From Sinorhizobium sp. (GTDB lineage Bacteria > Pseudomonadota > Alphaproteobacteria > Rhizobiales > Rhizobiaceae), in the NCBI GenBank assembly GCA_031178305.1, contig JAPSJG010000121.1, positions 1 to 9,225 of the forward strand: a stretch of 9,225 nucleotides of DNA, written 5' to 3'. Under the pieces are notes generated by a model, which ran no database searches, was not told the DNA's origin, and was given only the letters and a program-made list of their open reading frames with translations. The position numbers were made by a program, and so were the translations under genes. Shown in pieces: positions 1 to 6,165 of the stretch; position 1 is the stretch's first letter, and every line of letters starts with the position of its first letter.

Positions 1-239
1 ATTATGGCGGCGACGATCGCCTGCGGAACACGATCTTCAAGCCTGGCATGACGGATCCGCTCGGTCAGCGTGCGGGAGCCCGAGCCGGCGCACTCTCGGT
101 TCTCTGCGGCATAGCGGCGCTCGAAAGTTCGCTGAGCGGCAAGGTCGTGCGGCTTGCCGATCTGATGCCCGAGCTTTTCGAGGGTGAAGAAGGTCCTGCC
201 GCCGAGCCGGCGCAGTCGGGAGCCGGTGGCCGCCGCTGA
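1..239 (+). CDS. Probable Gfo/Idh/MocA-family oxidoreductase, C-terminal fragment
   Basis: This is the 3' end of a gene that begins upstream of the window. The open frame runs from base 3 to the TGA at 237-239, giving about 78 residues with no start needed. The part around 'RAGALSVLCGIAALESS' followed by 'SGKVVRLADLMPELF' resembles the C-terminal helix and closing strand of Gfo/Idh/MocA NAD(P)-dependent sugar or polyol dehydrogenases, where a helix with an 'A..G..A...S' pattern precedes 'G.PVRIADL'. The final 20 residues are rich in Gly, Ala and Glu and look like an unstructured tail. The Rossmann domain and catalytic residues lie outside the window, so substrate cannot be inferred. The family call rests on this short C-terminal pattern only; another dehydrogenase family is possible. 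Confidence 0.55.
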   Translation, partial: YGGDDRLRNTIFKPGMTDPLGQRAGARAGALSVLCGIAALESSLSGKVVRLADLMPELFEGEEGPAAEPAQSGAGGRR

Positions 240-247
240 GGCGCCTG

Positions 248-263
248 CCGCCGAGTGGGGCGG
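248..263 (+). terminator. Weak GC hairpin just after the oxidoreductase stop
   Basis: CCGCC (248-252) pairs with GGCGG (259-263) around a 6-base loop, 8 bases after the stop codon. No T-run follows, so it is at best a weak or factor-assisted terminator, and a stem this short in GC-rich DNA can arise by chance. The rest of the 190-bp gap to the next gene shows no convincing promoter; a CTTGCA at 343-348 has no good -10 partner at normal spacing. Confidence 0.2.
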
Positions 264-429
264 ATCGCCGTAATCTCGTAATCAAAACCTTCTCTGCCCG
301 GCAGGACCGAGGGGGTTACGCTGCGGCAACGTCGGCTTACCCCTTGCAATCACAAAACCGTAACTTCAGCGCAAAATCGGTCTAGTCTATTGTTCGTCTC
401 GACAATGCCGATCGAAACGGAACGATCCG

Positions 430-1212
430 ATGCAGATGAAACGCAGAACCATCATCCTAGGGGGCGGTGCGCTTTTTGCCGGCGCCGGGACCGCCTTCAT
501 CGCTCTCGGCCGCGGCGGCGAGCCGATCTCGCGGCGGAGCTTCGACTGGACGGCGTCCGACTTCCGCTCGGGCGGTACGGCGGGAGTTCCGAGCGACCTG
601 CCGGAGCCGATCTTTCGCGCCGAACCGCAATGCATCGTGACGTCTGAGCAAACGCTCGGTCCCTGCCATACCAGCGGAGTTCCGGTCCGCAACGACGTGA
701 CCGAAGGCGTCGTGGGCCTGCCGACCCGTGTCAGCCTTCGCCTCGTCGAGGCGGAAAGCTGCGTGCCCATTGAGGGCGCCGACGTCGAGATTTGGCACAC
801 CGACGCGCGCGGCGTCTATTCCGGCGAGGCGGCGGCGATGTGCAACCGCGATGACGCGGAAGCGAGGAGCGTCAGTTTTCTCAGGGGTCGGCAGATTAGC
901 GACGACAATGGCGTCGTCAGCTTTCTGACCGTTTACCCCGGCTGGTATCCGGGCCGCACCGTCCATGTTCACCTGCGAATCCTCGTGGACGGCCGGGAAT
1001 TGCTTGCGAGCCAACTTCTTTTCGACGATGCGCTGAGCGACCTCGTCTACAAGGGGCATCCCGACTATGCCGGGCGTCCGCCCCGCGAAACGATGAACGG
1101 CGGCGACACCGTGTTCGCCGCGAGCGAGGCGGGGCGGTTCATCTTCGATTTCGAGAAGCTCGAGGCGGGTGTGCTGCAGGCGAGCTATACGATCGGGGTT
1201 GCGCGAGTTTAG
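430..1212 (+). CDS. Exported intradiol ring-cleavage dioxygenase-like protein
   Basis: A 260-residue protein of the intradiol dioxygenase family (catechol / protocatechuate 3,4-dioxygenase fold; Fe(III) enzymes that open catechol rings between the two hydroxyls). The four family iron ligands are visible: Tyr130 in 'WHTDARGVYSG', Tyr173 in 'PGWYPGR', and His179 and His181 in 'HVHL'. The N-terminus has a twin-arginine-like motif (KRRTIIL, residues 4-10) followed by a Gly/Ala-rich hydrophobic stretch to about residue 27, so Tat export in folded form is likely. No clear AxA cleavage site or lipobox Cys is seen, so it may stay membrane-anchored. The start at 430 is preferred over the Met at 436 because GGAA (419-422) sits 7 bases upstream. 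No catechol-pathway genes (muconate cycloisomerase, PcaG partner) lie nearby. Family assignment is strong; the substrate is unknown and need not be catechol. Confidence 0.85.
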   Translation: MQMKRRTIILGGGALFAGAGTAFIALGRGGEPISRRSFDWTASDFRSGGTAGVPSDLPEPIFRAEPQCIVTSEQTLGPCHTSGVPVRNDVTEGVVGLPTRVSLRLVEAESCVPIEGADVEIWHTDARGVYSGEAAAMCNRDDAEARSVSFLRGRQISDDNGVVSFLTVYPGWYPGRTVHVHLRILVDGRELLASQLLFDDALSDLVYKGHPDYAGRPPRETMNGGDTVFAASEAGRFIFDFEKLEAGVLQASYTIGVARV

Positions 1213-1259
1213 TCAGGAGCCGAAGCCGATCAGACCGATGATGGCACGTGACGCGCGGC

Positions 1260-1276
1260 CCTGTCTGCAAAATGCT
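1260..1276. repeat. Fragment of the palindromic intergenic element
   Basis: Bases 1260-1276 match 5656-5672 at 16 of 17 positions (13 identical bases, one mismatch, then GCT). Both copies are intergenic. This copy lacks the hairpins found upstream of the match in the 5574-5672 element, so it looks like a decayed or truncated end of the same repeat. It lies in the 146-bp gap between the dioxygenase-like gene and trkH. Confidence 0.45.
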
Positions 1277-1358
1277 CTAACTGCAGGTTGCCGGGCTGGC
1301 GTGACCGCGGCACCTGTAGTACTCGCGTCCTGGCCGAACCCAACGGGCAGGAATCGAG

Positions 1359-2816
1359 ATGACCGCCGACCGACTTCGCTTTGTCCTCTTCCTCAACGGT
1401 GTGTTCATATTGGCACTGGCGGTGGCGATGCTCGTGCCGGCGATCTTCGATTTCGCTGTCGGAAACAATCGGGATGCGATTGTTTTCGCAAGCGGCGCGG
1501 CGGTGAGCGCCGGTCTGGGATCCCTTCTGGTCGCCGCGTTCAACCAGCGCGATGCGGACATCAAGGACCGCCGCACCGGCCTCCTGGTCACGGTCAGCGC
1601 CTGGCTCTCAGCGAGTGTGATCGGGGCCTTGCCGCTCTATAATTCCGAATTCGGGATCAGCTGGACCGACGCGGTCTTCGAATCGGTATCGGCACTGACC
1701 ACGACCGGCTCAACGATCCTGGTCGGGCTTGACGACATGCCCCATGGGCTGCTCCTCTGGCGCTCGCTGCTGCAATGGCTCGGGGGAATCGGCATCATCG
1801 TGATGGCGCTCAGCGTGCTCCCGGCATTGCGGGTCGGTGGTATGCAGCTCTTCCGTTCCGAGTCTTCCGACATTTCCGAGAAACCTTTTCCCAAGGTGCG
1901 GCAGATCGCGCGGAACATCCTAATCGTTTATGTATCGCTCACCGTCGCTTGCGCTGTCGCCTTTGACGTCGCAGGCATGTCCACCTTCGATGCCATCAAC
2001 CATGCGATGACGACTATCGCAACGGGAGGGCTTTCGACGAAGGATGCTTCGATCGGCTACTACGGTTCATTGTGGATCGAGCTAGTGGCCATCATATTCA
2101 TGATCATGGGCGCGCTGCCGCTCGCCTTTTATGCGGTATTCCTCGTCAACCGCGGCAAGCGCAGTACGATCGAGGGACAGATCAAATCCTTTCTGCTAAT
2201 CGTGGCCGCGGCGACGCTGGCATCCACCGCCTGGAATATTTCCCAGGGCATGTCGCCGCCCACGGCCCTGCGGCTATCTGCCTTCAATGTCACCTCCATC
2301 ATCACGAGCACGGGATTCGTCACAGACGATTTTTCTGCCTGGGGAAGTTTCGCGATGGGGCTCTTTTTCCTGCTCTACTTCATCGGTGGATGCGCGGGCT
2401 CCACAGCGGGTGGCGTCAAGATTTTCCGGTGGCAGATACTATTCCTGGGAAGCGGACGGGTGCTGCGGCAAATGCTCTACCCGAATGCCCTTGCGCCGGT
2501 CCGCTTCCAAGGGCGGTCTGTCGACGACGTGGCGATTGGTAACGTTCGAAACTTCTTCTTCCTCTATATGATGACCACTCTGGCGCTTTCGCTCCTGGTC
2601 ATGGCAACCGGTCTCGACTTTCTCTCGGCCATTTCCTCGGTTGCGCAAGGCATGGGGAATGCGGGCCCTGGCCTCGGGGAGACCGTCGGCCCGGCAACGA
2701 ATTTCTCAAACATACCCGACGCCGCGAAGTGGCTCATTGCGCTCTCGATGATTGTCGGCCGGCTGGAACTCGTGACTTTCCTCGTCGTGCTGCAACCGTG
2801 GTTCTGGCGGCGCTGA
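1359..2816 (+). CDS. trkH: TrkH-type potassium uptake membrane subunit
   Basis: A 485-residue polytopic membrane protein, close to the usual length of TrkH (about 480). TrkH/KtrB proteins form the K+-conducting pore of Trk uptake systems in the inner membrane and work with the cytoplasmic NAD/ATP-binding subunit TrkA. Four M1-P-M2 units are recognisable by their filter loops: TTTGST with Gly117, ATGG with Gly223, TSTGF with Gly319, and NAGPG with Gly436. The 'GGCAGSTAGGVKI' segment (343-355) lies in the intramembrane-loop region that gates the pore in this family. Conserved 'QWLGGIGIIV' (139-148) follows the first repeat. The ATG at 1359 has CAGGAA (1348-1353) upstream. No trkA is present here; in many proteobacteria it is encoded elsewhere. 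The gene ends just before the convergent SDR gene. No damage is seen. Confidence 0.93.
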   Translation: MTADRLRFVLFLNGVFILALAVAMLVPAIFDFAVGNNRDAIVFASGAAVSAGLGSLLVAAFNQRDADIKDRRTGLLVTVSAWLSASVIGALPLYNSEFGISWTDAVFESVSALTTTGSTILVGLDDMPHGLLLWRSLLQWLGGIGIIVMALSVLPALRVGGMQLFRSESSDISEKPFPKVRQIARNILIVYVSLTVACAVAFDVAGMSTFDAINHAMTTIATGGLSTKDASIGYYGSLWIELVAIIFMIMGALPLAFYAVFLVNRGKRSTIEGQIKSFLLIVAAATLASTAWNISQGMSPPTALRLSAFNVTSIITSTGFVTDDFSAWGSFAMGLFFLLYFIGGCAGSTAGGVKIFRWQILFLGSGRVLRQMLYPNALAPVRFQGRSVDDVAIGNVRNFFFLYMMTTLALSLLVMATGLDFLSAISSVAQGMGNAGPGLGETVGPATNFSNIPDAAKWLIALSMIVGRLELVTFLVVLQPWFWRR

Positions 2817-2843
2817 CGGAACGGCCCTTCAGAGCCGAAAGGG

Positions 2844-2914
2844 GGAGTTGCGCACCGAGCCGGGCCCGTCTGGCGGAGCCTTTTTTCGTTTCTGGCATCA
2901 AGATGCGCAACTCC
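2844..2914. repeat. 11-bp inverted repeat between convergent genes
   Basis: GGAGTTGCGCA (2844-2854) and TGCGCAACTCC (2904-2914) are perfect inverted copies separated by 49 bp that include a T6 run (2881-2886). The element sits between the 3' ends of trkH and the minus-strand SDR gene, where transcription from both sides must end. It could fold as a long stem in either transcript or be the ends of a small decayed insertion. A smaller hairpin (CCCTT 2825-2829 with AAGGG 2839-2843) directly follows the trkH stop. On the SDR side, TGCCTCC (2960-2966) pairs with GGAGGCA (3005-3011). A terminator role is inferred only. Confidence 0.45.
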
Positions 2915-3017
2915 ATTCGGCGCCGGCCAACAAGGGACACGTGAAACGGCGCCGAAGCTTGCCTCCATTCCGCGGGCTCGCTTTCCCCCGATGGTCGCGC
3001 GCGAGGAGGCATGACGA

Positions 3018-4061
3018 TCAGGCGGCCTCTGCGGACGGGCTCCGCGATGCCGCGAGAAGCCGGTCGAAATAGCCGATCGTTTGCAGGAGGCCACCGGAGA
3101 GATCCGTCCGCGGACACCAGCCGAATTCCTGCATCGCAAGCGCGATGTCGGGCTGGCGCCGGCACGGAACGCCGGCGTTTTGCGGGCGAAGGACGAGGTT
3201 CGATCGTGAGCCGACGAGTTCGATCACCTGCTCGGCCACTTCGCCGATCGCAAACTCCATCGGGCTGCCGAGGTCGATCGGAACGGGCAGCGAAGCGGGC
3301 GAAGCCATCACGCGGACAATTCCGTCGATCAGGTCGTCGGCGAAGCAGAAGGTGCGGGTCTCGGAGGGGTCGCCATAGATCGTGATGTCCTTCCCTTTCA
3401 AGGCCTGAAGCACGAAATTCGAGACGATACGGCTATCATCCGCGTGCATCCCGGGGCCATAGGCATTGAAGATGCGGACGAGCCTGACGTCCAATTCGTA
3501 GAGCTCGTGGAAATCGGAGAACAGCGCTTCCGCTGCTCGCGGGCCTTCCTCGTAGCCGGAGCGCCGGCCGAGAAAGACGGCGTCGCCCCCTTCCGATTTC
3601 GGATAGAGCTGCGGATCGCCATGCACGTTCGACGAGGTCACGTGGAGAACACGCGCGCCGTGGCGTGCGGCTAGCTCGAGCACGTTCATGGCTCCGAGCA
3701 CATGGGTTTGCATGGCGCGGATCGGATCGGCCTGGCAGTGCGGTGGAGATGCTGGATTGGCGAGATGATAAATTTCATCGATCTCGAGCTCGAACGGCTC
3801 GACGATGTCATGGATGGCGACGCCGAATGCGTCGAAACGCATCAACGGCTCGATGTTGCGCCTGGACCCGGTCGAGAAGTCGTCGAGACAGACGACCTCA
3901 TGTCCGGCGTCGAGAAGAAGCCGGCAGAGATGGGATCCAAGAAAGCCCGCTCCACCGGTCACGAGAACTCTTTTCGTTTCATGATCGTTGCGCACAGAAA
4001 TTCTACTGCAATCGGCAGCAGTTTGCGAATAACGCGCGCGGAACCTGCGCAGATAGCTCAC
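3018..4061 (-). CDS. UDP-glucuronate decarboxylase-like SDR protein with altered active site
   Basis: An extended short-chain dehydrogenase/reductase of about 347 residues, most like UDP-glucuronate decarboxylase (UXS, which makes UDP-xylose). Family signatures are the GxxGxxG of the NAD site (Gly36-Gly42), 'NPASPPHCQADP', 'RIFNAYGPGMH', 'YGDPSETRTF' (Arg236) and 'PDIALAMQEFGW'. Key positions differ from UXS: the usual T-S-E-V-Y-G-D reads S-S-N-V-H-G-D (Asn145 for the catalytic Glu, His147 for Tyr), and the YxxxK motif reads YEEGP, keeping Tyr170 but with Pro174 for Lys. It is therefore either a pseudoenzyme or a diverged enzyme. I place the start at the GTG at 4061 because GGAGGT lies 4 bases upstream; an in-frame ATG at 4073 has no comparable ribosome site. 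About 30 basic residues precede the Rossmann fold. It is monocistronic, convergent with trkH and divergent from the AraC gene. Residue numbers count from the GTG. Confidence 0.8.
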   Translation of the reverse strand: MSYLRRFRARYSQTAADCSRISVRNDHETKRVLVTGGAGFLGSHLCRLLLDAGHEVVCLDDFSTGSRRNIEPLMRFDAFGVAIHDIVEPFELEIDEIYHLANPASPPHCQADPIRAMQTHVLGAMNVLELAARHGARVLHVTSSNVHGDPQLYPKSEGGDAVFLGRRSGYEEGPRAAEALFSDFHELYELDVRLVRIFNAYGPGMHADDSRIVSNFVLQALKGKDITIYGDPSETRTFCFADDLIDGIVRVMASPASLPVPIDLGSPMEFAIGEVAEQVIELVGSRSNLVLRPQNAGVPCRRQPDIALAMQEFGWCPRTDLSGGLLQTIGYFDRLLAASRSPSAEAA

Positions 4062-4064
4062 GAC

Positions 4065-4070
4065 TACCTC
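4065..4070 (-). promoter_or_regulatory. Ribosome binding site that decides the SDR gene start
   Basis: On the minus strand a perfect GGAGGT lies 3-4 bases before the GTG at 4061. It falls inside the frame if translation began at the ATG at 4073, which itself has only a weak GAG upstream. This favours the GTG start. Confidence 0.55.
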
Positions 4071-4120
4071 CATTAATACTCAATATGCGGTTTTCGTTTG
4101 ATATGGGTGACACCATTCGG

Positions 4121-4138
4121 TCGCCGGGACGACGGCGA
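4121..4138. promoter_or_regulatory. Operator-like inverted repeat, site A
   Basis: TCGCCG (4121-4126) and CGGCGA (4133-4138) form a perfect 6-bp inverted repeat with a 6-base spacer. It lies about 60-77 bases upstream of the SDR start and in the shared divergent region with the AraC gene. Binding by any regulator is inferred. Confidence 0.3.
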
Positions 4139-4153
4139 TTCGATCGGTGTTTC

Positions 4154-4172
4154 TAATTCGATTGCCGAATTA
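4154..4172. promoter_or_regulatory. Operator-like inverted repeat, site B
   Basis: TAATTCG (4154-4160) and CGAATTA (4166-4172) form a perfect 7-bp inverted repeat with a 5-base spacer; the centre is about 33 bp from that of site A. The 19-bp A/T-rich palindrome is typical in size for a dimeric regulator site. The whole gap 4062-4388 (327 bp) is visibly richer in A and T from about 4074 to 4300 than the flanking genes, as expected of a divergent promoter region. No confident -35/-10 pair was found on either strand; TTGTCA at 4219-4224 is the best -35 candidate for the AraC gene but has only a poor -10. Confidence 0.35.
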
Positions 4173-4388
4173 ACTCTGGCTCATGCGATGGCTACTTAGA
4201 TACAAACACAAGTCGCAGTTGTCATTATCAGTACATCCAGAAAGTTATCTCCCCATCCATTTCTACGCAAAAAGCGGTATAAGTGGTGATGAGGTGTAAT
4301 TAGCCGGCGTGCTTCCACCTCTGGACGAGGAGAGCGACGAGAGTCCGCTTGCACTCGCCGGACGGCAATGGGAGTTGGGAGGCGGTCG

Positions 4389-5543
4389 ATGTCCAGTGAC
4401 AACGGATCAGGAGACGACCCGACAGATCCTCCGCATTGGCCGGCGGACATGGAACGACGGCGCTGGCCGCGCGAGTCCCCCGTCAGGAAGGAGCGCCGTC
4501 CGGGTGGCCCACCCGCTCTTGTGCCGCTACGCTTCTCGACTCACGATCTGCCGCCGGGACAGCAGTTCCAGGCCTGGCAGGCGCATATGGCGCCGCTTCT
4601 TGACGTTCGGTTGCCGGATGGGGTCTCGCCGGATCAAGGCTTCCTCGCCGAGCAGACCGGATGGCTTCTCGACGAGCTCCTCATCGTCCAGCAGCGCACA
4701 CCGGCTCACAGCTATCTGCGCTCCCGCGTCATGCTGCGCTCAAGCCCGATCGACCATTGGAATCTTGGGCTATTGAAGAGCGGGCGGTGCTGGACGGAGG
4801 TAGATCGTCATGTCACCGAGACCGGTCCCGGAGAACTCTTCCTTCATTCGCTCGGCTATCCCTATCGGGGACGGGCGACGGATTCCGCGGGCGTGCTTCT
4901 TTTTTTGCCTTTTGAACTGCTGGCCGATGACGCCGGCAGTCTCGAGGCGGCCAACAACTCGATCGTTTCGGGCAGTCTGGCGGAGCTGCTGTTGAACTAC
5001 ATCACTGGCATCGAAGCCAATCTGGCGAGCCTCACGGCCGAAGAACTGCCGGGGATCGTCCATACAGTGCGCGACATGGTCGTCGCATGCGTTGCCGCCT
5101 CGGTGAAACCGGAGCCGGACGGCCCTCCCACGAGCAAGGGCGTGATGGAGCGGGTGCATCGCTACATCCATCTCAACCTCACTTCGCCCGAGCTGACGCC
5201 CGACGCCATCTGCCGGGCGATCGGGATTTCGCGCACACGGCTGTATCAGTTTTTCGAGCCGAGTGGCGGCGTCTTGAACTACATCCGCAAGCGGCGGCTT
5301 CAGCAGGCCCATGCCGCCCTCAGCGATCCAATGGACACCCGACCGATCGCGGAAATTGCGGAGGCCGCCGGCTTCGACGTCGCCGCCAATTTTACGCGCG
5401 CCTTCAACCACGAATTCGGAGCAAGTCCCCGCGAGGTCCGCAAGGCGGCGTCCTCAAAAAAGCCGATCGCGCCGCCTGTCTCCCCCTCGAAGCGGCATCG
5501 CGGAACGACGATCGGTGACTGGCTCCAGGCGGCCGGCAGGTGA
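4389..5543 (+). CDS. AraC-family transcriptional regulator
   Basis: A 384-residue DNA-binding regulator. Residues about 45-215 resemble the AraC-binding-like N-terminal domain found in FeaR/NphR-type activators ('LRFSTHDLPPGQQFQAWQ' opens it). Residues about 250-352 hold the two helix-turn-helix units: 'LTPDAICRAIGISRTRLYQFF' region, then 'PIAEIAEAAGFDVAANFTRAF' region ending in 'GASPREVRK'. Extra segments are a Pro/Arg/Asp-rich N-terminal extension of about 45 residues and a 30-residue basic tail, which make it longer than the usual 310-330. The ATG at 4389 is chosen over the in-frame ATG at 4368 because GGGAGG (4377-4382) is spaced 6 bases from it. It reads divergently from the SDR gene, so that gene, and its own promoter, are plausible targets through the inverted repeats at 4121-4172. 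The ligand is unknown; relatives sense small aromatic or amine compounds. Confidence 0.88.
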   Translation: MSSDNGSGDDPTDPPHWPADMERRRWPRESPVRKERRPGGPPALVPLRFSTHDLPPGQQFQAWQAHMAPLLDVRLPDGVSPDQGFLAEQTGWLLDELLIVQQRTPAHSYLRSRVMLRSSPIDHWNLGLLKSGRCWTEVDRHVTETGPGELFLHSLGYPYRGRATDSAGVLLFLPFELLADDAGSLEAANNSIVSGSLAELLLNYITGIEANLASLTAEELPGIVHTVRDMVVACVAASVKPEPDGPPTSKGVMERVHRYIHLNLTSPELTPDAICRAIGISRTRLYQFFEPSGGVLNYIRKRRLQQAHAALSDPMDTRPIAEIAEAAGFDVAANFTRAFNHEFGASPREVRKAASSKKPIAPPVSPSKRHRGTTIGDWLQAAGR

Positions 5544-5573
5544 GCGGGCGATTGAGCAGCCGGCAGGGCCTTG

Positions 5574-5672
5574 GAGCGGAACGCGCTTATATGCGTTCGA
5601 GCCGCTGCTCTAACGCTTTATTCTTGTCGCATTTCTGCGACGTCAGGTGATTCCACCTGTCTGCAAAACGCT
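5574..5672. repeat. Palindromic intergenic element with three consecutive hairpins
   Basis: Three perfect inverted repeats follow one another: GAACGC (5579-5584) with GCGTTC (5593-5598); GTCGCA (5626-5631) with TGCGAC (5636-5641) around TTTC; and CAGGTG (5644-5649) with CACCTG (5654-5659) around ATTC. The first is flanked by further partly matched pairs (GAGC at 5574-5577 with GCTC at 5607-5610). The 3' end, 5656-5672, recurs at 1260-1276. This layout is like the palindromic intergenic mosaic elements (RIME type) common in rhizobial chromosomes; that identification is from memory of such elements, not from a match. It begins 30 bp after the AraC gene stop and may also serve as its terminator. 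Confidence 0.6.
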
Positions 5673-5732
5673 TATACGAATGACCGATCTAATGGGCCAG
5701 GGCGCTCCACTGCCTATGCGAGCTGTGCAGGG

Positions 5733-5748
5733 CGATGCTCTCGCATCG
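5733..5748 (-). other. Hairpin with GAGA tetraloop downstream of the STAS gene
   Basis: On the minus strand CGATGC-GAGA-GCATCG forms a perfect 6-bp stem closed by a GNRA-type loop, extended by two G-C pairs beyond a C/C mismatch. It lies about 66 bases past the stop of the last operon gene. No T-run follows, so it is more likely a 3'-end stabilising structure than a classic terminator. No gene is seen in 5544-5814. Confidence 0.3.
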
Positions 5749-5814
5749 GCCAAGCAGTGCAACGACGTCCAGCGGATCGCCGGTCAGATCGGTCGGGATC
5801 TACCGCCGTTGGTA

Positions 5815-6153
5815 TTAGCTCAGCCTGAGATCGACCCCCGGATGCAGCTTCTTCAAATTCGGCAGCGACTTCGTCTGCCAGTGATATTCCGAGCTTCCGC
5901 GCACCGTGAAAAGGACGTTCGGCCTCTTGCGCGCCTCGATCGTAAGCTTCGCGAGCAGGTTGATCCCGGAGGAGTTCAGGAACTGCAGCCCCGTGAGATC
6001 AACGGTCATGCGCTCCGGCTCCGCCTCGAGGATACCCATTGCGAGGGAGAATATCGGGGCGTAGGCTTCGGTGCTCGGAAGGCGCATGGTCCCGTCGAAA
6101 TAGACGTCCTTGCCTTCCGACCAGACCCGATACTCGTCTTCTCTAATTTCCAT
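5815..6153 (-). CDS. STAS-domain protein, SiaC / slr1659-like
   Basis: A 112-residue single-domain STAS protein of the anti-sigma-factor-antagonist type. The segment 'VDLTGLQFLNSSGINLLAKL' (51-70) matches the core strand and helix of SpoIIAA-like proteins, where a Ser in 'DSSG' is phosphorylated; here it is Asn60-Ser61-Ser62-Gly63, and Ser61 aligns with the SpoIIAA phosphosite. Its likely role is the phosphorylatable switch of a partner-switching module: phosphorylated by the kinase encoded just upstream and dephosphorylated by the PP2C phosphatase at the head of the operon. The gene starts 12 bases after the kinase stop, with a weak ribosome site, suggesting coupling. The closest named families I can suggest are the slr1659 type and SiaC. 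The downstream effector is not encoded in the window. The length is normal. Confidence 0.82.
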   Translation of the reverse strand: MEIREDEYRVWSEGKDVYFDGTMRLPSTEAYAPIFSLAMGILEAEPERMTVDLTGLQFLNSSGINLLAKLTIEARKRPNVLFTVRGSSEYHWQTKSLPNLKKLHPGVDLRLS

Positions 6154-6165
6154 AGGCGCTGCCCA

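Noticed and set aside
343..390. A possible sigma-70-type promoter before the dioxygenase-like gene (CTTGCA with a downstream TAGTCT)
   Set aside because: The two hexamers are about 34 bases apart, twice the proper spacing, and no other -10 fits.
457..1059. A 200-codon minus-strand frame opposite the dioxygenase-like gene
   Set aside because: It mirrors a gene with intact iron-ligand motifs and shows no family pattern of its own.
2918..2954. Two CGGCGCCG palindromes in the convergent gap
   Set aside because: Eight-base GC palindromes are expected by chance at this base composition, and the two copies share no flanking sequence.
2564..3139. A 191-codon minus-strand frame spanning the trkH end and the convergent gap
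   Set aside because: It overlaps the trkH C-terminus, which carries the fourth filter loop, and the SDR C-terminus in another frame. The translation is Arg/Ser-rich with no domain.
4278..4283. TATAAG as a -10 box for the AraC gene
   Set aside because: No sequence resembling a -35 box lies 16-18 bases upstream, so it was not called as a promoter.
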